Assembly (NCBI GenBank): GCA_022496805.1
Contig: CM040102.1
Coordinates: 3,797,501-3,861,500 of the forward strand
DNA: 64,000 nt
Source of the DNA: Pohlia nutans
Lineage: Eukaryota; Streptophyta; Bryopsida; Bryales; Mniaceae
Reading direction: 5' to 3'
Each line of letters starts with the position of its first letter. Within the stretch, counting starts at the first letter, position 1. Positions 47,201 through 56,754 of this stretch are shown here, piece by piece. Position numbers and translations under genes: made by a program. A model generated the notes under the pieces. It saw nothing but the letters and a program-made list of their open reading frames with translations. It was not told where the DNA came from and made no database searches.

Positions 47201-50200
47201 AAACTAAATCTAGGTAGACTATAGATAGCTTATCATTTTGGTCAACATCCAATAAGAGCTCTATGATGTGCCTAGATTTTCCTAGATTTGTGTTCTAAAA
47301 ATAATTGCATGGTTTAGATTGTGTTGGAATTAGAACCTTGTTGGTTTTGGAGCCCTCTACCTTATATGGGTTTGTGGAGCTTTCAGCAGTGACTGGCAAA
47401 TTCCTGTTTCGAATGCAAGTAGGATTGATTGCGGTGGCCATGAATGAATGCTGCAGACGTACCTGCAATCGATGACGGTGAGGCTGGAGGAAATGCGAGT
47501 GAAGCGGCGCGACACGGAGCAATGGATGCGGCACCGCAACTTGCCGCACAACATCGTGGAGCGGGTGCGGCGCTACGACCAGTACAAGTGGGTGGCCACG
47601 CGCGGCGTGGACGAGGAGTCGCTGGTGCAGAGCCTGCCCACGGACCTGCGCCGCGACATCAAACGCCATCTCTGCCTGCGCCTCGTCCGCAACGTAAGCT
47701 TTCGATATATCTCGCATACATTCAATCCCCGCTCATGAATTTGCTCTCTCATCATGCATACCCCTATCAATATCAACTTTCCATGAATGCAATCTACGTA
47801 CCGGTCTTAGGGTTTCTTTTCTGATCCTTGTTAGCGCATCCGCACTCTTCCACCACTGAATTCTCAGTTGACTCTGAAAAGTGCTTGTATTTAATAATGT
47901 TGCATATAAGGAGCCATGGAATATGAGCATGATGTAGTGATGCCTTGATATGTCCCATAAGGATAGTATATATGTTGTTGGGTGATGGCCTGATATGGGT
48001 ACCCCCTCCTGAATTAGTGTGATTTTTGAGAAATATTTTTTTGATAAGAAAAAATCATTGAAAAATTACAAAAATTAAATGGTGTTATAGGGGCCATGGC
48101 TCTAACTATATACATGGTATTAAAAATGAAAATTCTAGCACACATAAAATAAGTTAGACATAAGCCACACATAGTGAGACGTGTCTCACTTGTACCCATA
48201 TCAGGCCATTACAACATTGTACAATTGAAATTTGCTACCAACAAGAAACTCTAAACTGGGATCTTAATAGCTCACTAGAACCGCATTGATTTAAATTTCA
48301 ACTTCTCTTGTGAACTTAAACCCATTAAAGGTGTGGATCCATTCCAAATACAACAAAAATACATCATATTCTACTGGTCGCCATGGCACGTTCAGACATT
48401 TAGGGATTAAAGAAGGGTTTGATATCCTAGATTGATGGACAATAATGATAGTGATTGTGATTTGTTCACAAACTATATAGAGGGACACATAGCGGTTCAA
48501 GGGTAGCTTGTGACACCAGATTTTGGATGTGATGATAGTGGTTAGGGGGGGAATTGAGAGAGAAGAGTGCGGATGCTCTTACAATGCTTTTACTTTAGAG
48601 AAACTAACACACTTGAGACAACAAGAAATCCTACTCTTTGATTTTTGCAAAATTCATTTTGACTTTCCTCTAGTCCAATTATCATGAAGAGGTAGTGCTT
48701 ACGTGACATGTTCAGACTATTTCAGATATCAAGGTTTCAAGCGGATTGGACGCTTGATATAACAATTGCATCATCATAACCGGTTGTTGACTTTTCAACG
48801 CTAACGTGGCTCCATCCCATTACACCATCACAAGTTGCAACTCATAACTTTCTCTCCTTCCAACTTGCATCCTACGCCCTTGGATCACGAAGATCAAGGG
48901 TTGTGATTGGAAAGTGAACAACCGGTTATGTATGATAACATGCTTGCCGCTAACGCGGTTCGTCGGTTATCTAATACATAAATGAAATGGATTATGTTAG
49001 GCATGTTCTCTCACCTCCCGTGACATATAATGTTGGTTCAAATTTCAAAACTAAAGTGCAGTTGAAAGTGGCCCTGAATGGAACCAACTTTGGTGTGTGT
49101 TTCCAGGTTCCATTTTGTGATCAGATGGACGACAGCTTGCTGGACGCAATGTGCGAGCGGCTGCGGCCAGCGCTGTGTACCGAGGGCACGCACATCCTGC
49201 GAGAGGGGGACCCGGTGAACGAAATGTTTTTTGTCATTCGCGGCGAGCTCGAGACGGTGACGACGAACGGCGGGCGCAGCGGCTTCTACAACAAAGCCAT
49301 GCTTGCCAGTGGGGATTTCTGTGGCGAGGAGCTTCTCACGTGGGCGTTGGATCCCAAGCCGCAAAGCCATCTCCCCATTTCCTCCCACAGCGTCAAGGCC
49401 GTGAAGGAGGTGGAAGCGTTTTCCCTCTCGTCTGATGACTTGAAGTTCGTTGCCAGCCAGTTTCGCCGCCTGCACAGCAAACAACTGCAACATACTTTCA
49501 GGTGGGTGCACAACCCTTACAGCCTCTTACTATAGCAATACAAATTAAATTACCGTACTGTACGCATAGCACGTTCGTACAAAAGTAATGCACTAGTAGG
49601 ATTTTGGTCCTTTATAACTAGTCCTTTGTTACTTAAATGATCCAAAACGACTCTTTTTGAAAAGAATCGAGTCACAAACGACTATCTAAGTCACAAAGGA
49701 CCGGTTATAAAGGACCAAAATCCTACTAGTGATGTGATTTTTTACTTTGCTGGAATTGATTTTGTCGTGTGTCACATAGCATAGCATACCAAAGCAGAGA
49801 GAGGGAGTACCTTCTTCCAAAGAGCATTCTCAGTTGGATCCTCTTTTCTAACTCATGAGGGAATGCCATGAATTGCACGATTCATGAGGAAATGCCAGTC
49901 TCCATTTCTATTTTGAAGTGAAGTGAGGACCACATTTGAAAGGGTACTCCCTCTCTTTGCTCTAGTATGTTGTGAGGTATTGGTTGTAACGCACAAAATA
50001 GTTTAGGCGGCATCAAAATAATTAAATTATTTGTCACAGCTTGTACGTACTTGCTATGTAGCAGTATGTTTTATTCCAATAATTGACCTCATTGTGCAAC
50101 ACCAAATTGAATAAGAGTGCACAAAAAAGACGCATGCTCCATTGTGCTTCAATATCACATGCTCCATTGTGCTTTTAACATGGTAATGGAATTAAAACTA

Positions 50201-50730
50201 GAGGTAGCTGGCTATACACCCATCATTTTTGAAACATTCTTTAGCTAAACTTAGAATGGGAGCCAACTTTGATTTCCAGGGTGAGATGTTTCCTAGAATT
50301 TGTCCAATTTGTAAGGGTAATGTTATGGTAACCAGGTTTTAGTACTTTCTGATAATTTTCTGAACTGTGAAAGATGGTGAGATTATGCTGCAAAAGGCTA
50401 ACAATGGTTGGAATATGTGGAATGGGTAGGTATTACTCCAACCATTGGCGAACGTGGGGAGTGTGCTATATTCAAGCAGCATGGCGAAGGTACCAGCGGC
50501 GCCGCCTGGCTGAGCTGCGACGCAAAGAAGAAGATCAATACTTGGCTCAGCAAGACGACGAATTCCCCGACAGGCCGCCCCCGACCTTGGGTGCCACTCT
50601 CCTCGCAGGCAAGTTCGCCAAGAATGCCATGCGCGGTGTGCAACGCCTTCGAAGCATGCATGCTGCTGAACTCACTAGAATTTCCAATATCCCCAAACCC
50701 TCTGAGCCTGACTTCTCTCTAGAGCACTGA
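41225..50730 (+). CDS. Cyclic nucleotide-gated ion channel (plant CNGC), eight exons
   Basis: Plant CNGCs are plasma-membrane cation (often Ca2+) channels regulated by cyclic nucleotides and calmodulin. Exons join in frame: 41225-41662, 42631-42831, 44005-44223, 45165-45508, 46227-46338, 47457-47693, 49107-49501 and 50430-50730, all with GT..AG introns. The product is 748 residues, family-typical. S1 is in exon 1 (KWNTFFLASCLVAVFVDPLY), S2-S3 in exon 2 (RTITDFFYVVHMVLRFQTAY), S4-S5 in exon 3 (FQYVPRMLRIFPL, ETAWAGAAFNLVLYLLASH) and the pore in exons 4-5. The C-linker is in exon 6 and the cyclic-nucleotide-binding domain in exon 7 (REGDPVNEMFFVIRGELE, FCGEELLTWAL). The CaM-binding/IQ region spans the exon 7-8 junction (HTFRYYSNHWRTW, IQAAWRRYQRRR). 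The pore reads SSLAQTLQ where GQN-like triplets are usual. The start could also be ATG 41278. Introns hold at least seven MITEs. Confidence 0.93.
41727..42073 (+). repeat. Tandem triplication of a 120-bp unit in CNGC intron 1
   Basis: Units start with GAGGGAAGATGTTGAGAGAG at 41727 and 41848, and GAGGGTAGATG at 41968. Lengths are 121, 120 and about 106 bp, with few differences. Non-coding. Confidence 0.95.
42881..43102. mobile_element. MITE family C in CNGC intron 2
   Basis: The ends AAGGTAGAGGGCTTCAAAAC and TTTTGGAGCCCTCTACCTT are inverted. ACT flanks both sides, a likely 3-bp duplication. Also at 46827 and 47133. Confidence 0.85.
43782..43979. mobile_element. MITE family E copy in CNGC intron 2
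   Basis: The left end TTAACCCCTAAAGGACC and right end GGGGTTAAC are inverted. The core shares TTGGTAAAAAA with the 13437 copy. It ends shortly before exon 3. Confidence 0.55.
44630..45113. repeat. Inverted and tandem repeat cluster in CNGC intron 3
   Basis: 44754-44890 and 44891-45034 are direct copies (each with TGTACAAACCCATGAAATA). Part of the same sequence occurs inverted at about 44630-44690. A further 45-bp duplication (ATCCTCCCTTATTTAAYAAA) lies at 45016-45060 and 45069-45113. It ends about 50 bp before exon 4. Confidence 0.8.
45807..46016. mobile_element. MITE family C' copy in CNGC intron 4
   Basis: Left AAGGAAGGAGCACCCAATTC and right GATTGGATGCTCCTATCTT, with the same core as 1505-1725. 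Non-coding. Confidence 0.7.
46827..47046. mobile_element. MITE family C copy in CNGC intron 5 (first of two)
   Basis: The ends AAGGTAGATGGTTCCAAAAC and TTTTGGAGCCCTCTACCTT are inverted. It lies 86 bp before the next copy. Confidence 0.85.
47133..47363. mobile_element. MITE family C copy in CNGC intron 5 (second of two)
   Basis: The ends AAGGTAGAGGGCTCTAAAAC and TTTTGGAGCCCTCTACCTT are inverted. Between the copies GGGTTTGTGCAAGGAAAT is directly repeated. It ends 93 bp before exon 6. Confidence 0.85.
47834..48578. mobile_element. Harbinger-like element in CNGC intron 6, with nested MITE
   Basis: The ends GCGCATCCGCACTCTTC and GAAGAGTGCGGATGCTC are inverted, flanked by TTA at 47831-47833 and 48579-48581. 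It contains a family G segment (about 47955-48415) that is itself interrupted by 47984-48214. Confidence 0.75.
47984..48214. mobile_element. Small MITE with ATGGCCTGATATGGGTAC ends
   Basis: Left ATGGCCTGATATGGGTAC and right GTACCCATATCAGGCCAT are exact inverted repeats. The surrounding family G sequence is continuous in the copy at about 6825-6870. Confidence 0.85.
49591..49731. mobile_element. 141-bp CACTA-type MITE in CNGC intron 7
   Basis: The ends CACTAGTAGGATTTTGGTCC and GGACCAAAATCCTACTAGTG are perfect inverted repeats. The 3-bp duplication ATG lies on both sides. The CACTA end and 3-bp duplication fit the CACTA superfamily. Confidence 0.88.
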
Positions 50731-50771
50731 CCCCATGTCAGCTTCCCATTCATTGTTCTTGTCCCTCTTCT

Positions 50772-51178
50772 GGTACCAGAAGCGCTACCAGGAGCGCTAT
50801 CAGAACTGTTATCAAGAATGCTACCAGAAGTGCTACCGAGAGTGGTATCAGAGCTGTCGATTAGAGTCTTAGCAGAAGTGCTATCAGGAGCGCTACCAGA
50901 GAATGCTGGCAGGGTGGTACCAGGAGTGCTACCGAGTGTTATCAGAACTGTTACCAGAAGTGTTATCAGTCAGGAGTGCTACCAGAGCGGTACCAGAACC
51001 GGTACCAAAAGTGGTATCGGAGCGGTACCGGAGTGGTAGATTAGAGTGTTATGAGAAGTGCTACCAGAATTGTTACCAGAAGTGCTATCGGGATTGTTAC
51101 CAGGAGTGCCATCAGGATTGTTACCAGAAGTGCTGCCAAGAGTGGTATCCGAGCGGTTGATTAGAGTGTTATCAGAGT
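50772..51178 (+). repeat. 12-bp minisatellite after the CNGC stop codon
   Basis: Degenerate units of GCTACCAGAAGT type, about 30 copies, with recurring breaks of the form GATTAGAGTGTTA (near 50858, 51030 and 51160) that suggest a higher-order unit. It begins about 40 bp after the stop, so it may lie in the 3' UTR. Being a multiple of three it makes long repetitive frames, which I do not call genes. Confidence 0.9.
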
Positions 51179-51505
51179 TAAATCAGAAGTTCTCCAGCAC
51201 TTTTGAGCTTGGAAGTCACGTTTTATTGATTATGGTACACCACCTTATTTGTGCCATATGACTATTTGTACCATTTTGCAATCATTACGTATTAGTTTTC
51301 GTACATTTAAAAGTTGATATTTGTACACTATTGGTACATAAATAGGGTGGATCGTTGAAATCGATTCACAGTTTTGAAAAAAAACTGCTGGCTCTTCTTC
51401 TTCCGCATCCGCGTCCCCCACGAATCTGAAATTGGATTCGAATTGCTGATTCTACGGTCCGTTGATGTTGGAAAAAATCTCTGTGACATATCCACCGAGC
51501 TCCAA

Positions 51506-51579
51506 GGCCGCGTAGCGCAGTGGATTAGGGCGTCAGACTTCGGATCTGAAGGTCGAGGGTTCGAATCCCCCCGTGGTCG
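51506..51579 (+). tRNA. tRNA-Arg (anticodon UCG)
   Basis: It folds as a full cloverleaf. The acceptor GGCCGCG pairs with CGTGGTC (51572-51578, two G-U pairs), with discriminator G51579. The anticodon stem is TCAGA/TCTGA with loop CTTCGGA, anticodon TCG at 51540-51542. The T-arm is GAGGG-TTCGAAT-CCCCC with one A-C mismatch. The body closely resembles eukaryotic tRNA-Arg(UCG). No intron. No T-run lies within about 40 bp downstream, which is slightly unusual for pol III. Confidence 0.93.
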
Positions 51580-53156
51580 TGCCTGCCCTCGGTGCTCAAC
51601 GTTAGCTTGCATTGCATGTCTGGAGTTTTGTTTGGAATCTCCCTGCGTTTGGATGCTTTGTGGCCGGTTTTACCACAATTGAAACACTTCATCAGTTGAA
51701 CACGGTGCATTGAAGTGCAATTAAGATGATTTGGTGCCAACCTTCATACCAATTTAGTATGAATAAAGTGTCGTGTATGCAGCCTTTGGTGTCAAAATGG
51801 CACCAAAATAGTTTGGCCCAACTTTTCTAATGTTAACCTTGAATGGACACGATTTCTTAAATTGTCGCTACACCAAAATTGGGTGAATTTTACAAGAGGT
51901 TTTACTAATTCAAAAAACTCAAAATAGTGTGGTAAATTTCATTCAAATTGGATGAAATTTTGTTTGAATGGATGAAAATCTATTTGCATAGACGAATGTA
52001 CCCACATCATTCACTCACCTACAGTATATGGTGATTTCTGTGCATCGGTAATAAGGCATTTGAAGTGTCTTTAGTTTCAGTGAAATGCTTCAATTGTGAT
52101 AAAAATGGCCACACCTAACTTATTAATTGATCACTTTTTCTTACAACACCAATTATCGCCATTATTGCGAGTGACATTAATTCAATATTATCACACTAAT
52201 TGTGGTATTAGTACAAAAGTGTGAGTCACAATAATTGAGAGTATTTGAGAATTTTTAAAACGATGTACATTTGAGATCATGTATGGAGTGAAATTAGTGT
52301 ACGTGATGGAATATAAAGTCTCACAGTAATTATGTGATTCATAGTAATGGCAATAATCGATGTAGTAAGGCATTAGAGGTGTCTTTAGTTTTACTAAAAG
52401 AAACACCCAATCTTTGTTCTCCATGTAAAACTTACCAATCAATTATTATAGATTTTGTTCTTCGCCTTTGTAAATAATTTCCACTCCTGCCAATTGAACA
52501 AACAATAATTCAAATTTTGAAATGGCACTCGCCATACTCTCATCATCATTCACTTTGAAAAACCACAAATTCTTTTGGTAAAAGTCTCTTTAAATGCATA
52601 TCATTCTTTTCATAAATGTGAGAGAGTTTATTTCATGCTTCTTTAGTTGAACTATTAGGTGAGGATTAGGTCCTTTAGAAGGCCTTTTCACTTTGATCTA
52701 CATGCATACAATATGATGTATTAAAAAATTACCAAATATACAAAACCATAATAAAATACAATTTGATGTGGCTAATTGTGAGCCACAAAAAATTGAATCT
52801 TGTAAGGTTTGTTTTTTTATATAGATGTGTCATACATTCCATCCAAAATTCTAGATTATGACTCACGACCTTCCAAAGGCCCTAGTCCTCACCTAATGCT
52901 AGAGTAGTACACCGATGACCATTGATTTAGTCATTGTTGTTATAGCATTGAATCAATGACAATGTTGTGTTGCTTTCATGTTATTGAAACGCAACCCTAT
53001 GACCAACTAAAACAACACAAACCTATGAGCAATTGAAACAACACAAACCTATAACCAACTGAAACAATACAAATCTAAGACTAACCCAAACAACACAAAC
53101 ATGTATTGGCAATGAGTGGGGTGGAAAATTTGAGATGTACTCATGAAATTCTTTAA
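51580..53156. other. Intergenic, no gene supported
   Basis: AT-rich. The stretch 52010-52060 partly resembles 52365-52400 (GGCATTTGAAGTGTCTTTAG-type words). About 53000-53100 has repeated ACAACACAAACCTATGA phrases. Confidence 0.45.
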
Positions 53157-53746
53157 TTGTTAACTACTTGGCATCTATTTTTTTGAAAACATAAAAATTT
53201 TATTCACATTTTCTCATCTATCATGCACTTTTTGTAGTGTGGATATCATACTATAGATTTTACGGGAAGTTAGCTTTATGCATGTGATAACCGATTAAAA
53301 GGGGGATGATTAGTGGAATTCTTAAGCCTCGTTGCATGTTGCTGTGATTCACCAAAACTTTCTAATATCTTAGTTCAAAATACTAAAAGTAGTTAAAAAG
53401 TGCTCTTAAAAAATTCAACTCATAAAATTAAGGCAACAAAAAATCTCCAAAAATCACTACACTTAGAGTATTACGTTTCAACCCATTACAACAAATTTCA
53501 TCCATAGATTATCAATATCTTATTCAAAATTGAATTACAAAAGAATTTTGAACTTTGAATTTCAACTTTTATACAAAATAATAGTGATAGTAATCATAGA
53601 TCGAAGCATATGGATATAATTAAAATTCATGATGTAAAACTTTTATTCATACATCAAGTTTAAATTATCCCTCTTAGATGCATTTTATGATGCATCTTTG
53701 CAATTCTCCAAATTTGGAGAAGGTTGTAGGCATTTAGGGGTTAAAC
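53157..53746 (-). mobile_element. Family F repeat, reverse copy
   Basis: The reverse complement of 14646-15240 for most of its length. It ends in TTTAGGGGTTAA. Non-coding. Confidence 0.65.
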
Positions 53747-55713
53747 ATACTTTCAACCAATCATAAGTTTCTTGGTGTGCAAAAGCAGAAAATAAAATAT
53801 CAATTATTATGACAACGTGCTAATTGTAAAAAAAATAAAACAACATCCGAAGAAAATTTTGGCTTCATCCCAAACATTGCTCGTTTAGAGGAGTAAAGAG
53901 AATTTGTGAATAGGTCCTGACATTCAGTTCAAACTTTTCATACAAATTTTGGAATGTTTGTTGCATTATTGGAGAGGATCTTAATTAAAATATGAAAAAT
54001 TTACTTACAACGTAGTTGTAAAAAGAAAAAAATTGTAACAAGAATGGTATAACCACAGGCTCTAATCAAAACTTTTTAATGATTTTTGCAGTACGAACAT
54101 ATACTTTGGTCATGCTGGCCTCGAAAAAGGACCGGTGTCTTTATTTATCTATCTATGATTGTTGAAATTTTTGATCAAGTTATAAAATTAAAATTTTATT
54201 ACTGGAGTAATATAAATGTGTGTATATATATAATTTATAAAATAGTATAGGGTAGTGATTTTCTTGCAAATTATATTTCTTGTCTTTATTAACATTGTAT
54301 AAAAATGTATGTCACTTAAGGATACTGAATAAGAACTGGACTCTCAAGGAATCTAAATAGTTGAGTAGGTTTTTTTTGAAGGAACATAGCAAATAAATAA
54401 TTAAATAAATAAAACATGAGATCTATGGCCAGGTACTATATGTGAAGATTGGATTCAAGCAAGTGTCTAGCCCCATTTCCGTGGAAATAAGAAAGTAACC
54501 TATTGCATTAGCAACCCCTACAAAGGTAAAAGTGAAGTAGCAATTCCTTGTTTCACATAAACTTCAATGTCTTCCATCAACACACTACCCTATGCTCTGG
54601 TTAAATTCATTAAAAAAGAAATAATAAAATGCTATGTATTAAAATTTTCAGAAATTATAAGGTGGTGTAATTGAATAGTGTAGAAAATATTAACTAAAAT
54701 AGTTTACATTCATAAAAATTTCAAGATTTTTTTTTGCTATCTACCTACCAAAGTAAAAATTAAACACTTCTCATAAAAAAATCATCACAAATTGCAAAAG
54801 GAAGATAATGAAATCATCTTGTACTAAAGGCAATGTTCAAAAAAATTCTCGGGGGTGCACCTTTCATTAAAACCTAGAATCACGTGTGTTTGTTGCATAC
54901 TCTAAAAACCCCCTATATACAAGTTTTTTTTTGTGAAATGAAATAATACACATACAATAGAGTTATCCTTAAAGTCACCGTGTATTTGAATAAGATGCCG
55001 TGAATTTTGCTATAATGTATTGTTATTTGTGCACCCCAAATAGTTCATGTGTTGTTATCAGACTTTCGAGGCTCAATTGTGCATAGTAGACTATCTTATT
55101 TTGAGAATTGTTCAACTAAGAATAGTTGCATTTTTAAGTAATCTTTCACTTCCAAAAAGAATTTTGTGATTTGAAGTATTCTTGCTAAAGTTATTCACAT
55201 TTTTGTAAAGCATTTTAACCGGTGATTATGATAGAACAAGAAGTGAGTTCTACATATCCCACATTCATTGTCGGTACTAGTGTCCTGAATTTTGTATGAA
55301 GCACAAGACTTCACAACACTCACTCACTTGGATCAAGCATGTGAAGTGACCCATGTAACGGTACTCACTTGCAAGGCCCATTTGGATGAATGACGAAAAT
55401 ACAATATCATGTTTTTTCAAAGAAATGAATTTAACAAATCTATAAAAATGGAGAACGAACATGACTATTTGAAAAATATTAAATATTCGTCTGAAGCAGG
55501 ACGAAGCTGCTTGGAAGGTACGGTAGTCATTAACATAAGTATACAAATATACTTTTGAACAAAGATCAACCCCTACAATATTTATAACAAAATATTTTAA
55601 CTTTCATATATCAACAAAGTCGTTGAAAACATTTTCATCTCCTGGATGTAACTGATAAACATTTGATTTGGCAGTACATGTCATTGTAGCCAATGCAATT
55701 ATTATCTCTTAGT
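53747..55713. other. Intergenic with repeat fragments
   Basis: A tail repeat lies at 54114-54160 (as at 36433). One arm of the 19143 foldback lies at about 54955-55045. A repeat at 55045-55280 is related to about 8390-8600. No gene recognised. Confidence 0.5.
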
Positions 55714-56754
55714 CTACCATAAGTGATCAGTAAGATCATATGTCCACTTGTTGTTAGTCCTTTGATACCAACATAAACTAATCTCCACGTTTGATGGACG
55801 GTCCATCAAGTCAATTGAATCCCTATACTCCAGCCAACAATTACCAAACTTCCTCCGCATTCTATAAACCCTCCCAACAAACCAAACCTCAACTCGAGTA
55901 GATTTTTTTGGCATACCTCGTTTTTTAACAATTTTAGCCTCAGTTGTGTTCAAAAAACACACACGACAGTCACAACCAAGCTTTAACAAAATATCATGGT
56001 TTCCGGCACTAAGAAGCTTACGCTTCATATACAATATGCTAGCCTTAATTCGAGTCAACCGATCTTTAGACAAAGTAGGATTGCCATTCAATTGACTAAC
56101 ATGTGTACTTTTAAAAATTCTAAACTTCCCTACCATTACATAAGGCACTGTTGACTTTACATTTGATAAATAGGGAATTTTAGCACCTTCATGTTCATCA
56201 ACAAGAACATCCAAAGTATGTCGAAATTGACTCTCCAACTCAACATCTTCATTTATGTCATCTTCAGCTAATGACTGTAGCCCTTCAGCCCTTATGAAAG
56301 CATCCTTGCATGAATTTGAATAGCCTCCTTCAAGACCACAATTTTCCTTTTCACCACTTTGTTTAATAGGATCATCAATCAATATGTGATCATAATCACA
56401 TTCATCTTCTTCCATATTTCCAAACAAGTGAACTTCAATTTTCTTTTCATGTATCCGTGATTCTTACCACCAACTACCATCTCTCACAACATCGGGTTTC
56501 ATACCCAATTCAACACACATTTCTTGAGCCTCGTGAAATCCCAACTTCAAAACTAAGACAATGAGATCATCATTTTCCACAAATGAAAAATCTTTCAAAT
56601 CTTCAGTTTTTAATGTAGAATTCTTCTCCAACTCATTCCATACGTGAATTTGTTTCTTGTGAGCATTTACAAGACATGAACCACTAGTATCAGCCTCAAA
56701 TTCCGCAATGCGTGCTAATGCTCCTGCACTTTCTACAAGATCAATCCCATTCAT
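55714..56754 (-). pseudogene. Unrecognised 347-codon frame split by one stop
   Basis: The minus strand reads from ATG 56754 to the TAG ending at 55714 in one frame, broken only by TAA at 56464-56466. The first part (96 residues) starts MNGIDLVESAGALARIAEFE and holds NDDLIVLVLKLGFHEAQEM. The second part has an acidic stretch, then basic KIVKKRGMPKKSTRVEVWF, and ends in aromatic-rich LCWYQRTNNKWTYDLTDH. Codon-like composition over 1 kb in AT-rich DNA suggests it was once coding. It may be a host gene relic or an accessory protein of a transposon. I recognise no family. A GTAAG directly at the stop could instead be a splice donor. Confidence 0.45.

Noticed and set aside
50818..51261. Repetitive small proteins over the minisatellite
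   Set aside because: A 12-bp repeat keeps several frames open. No start context or family.
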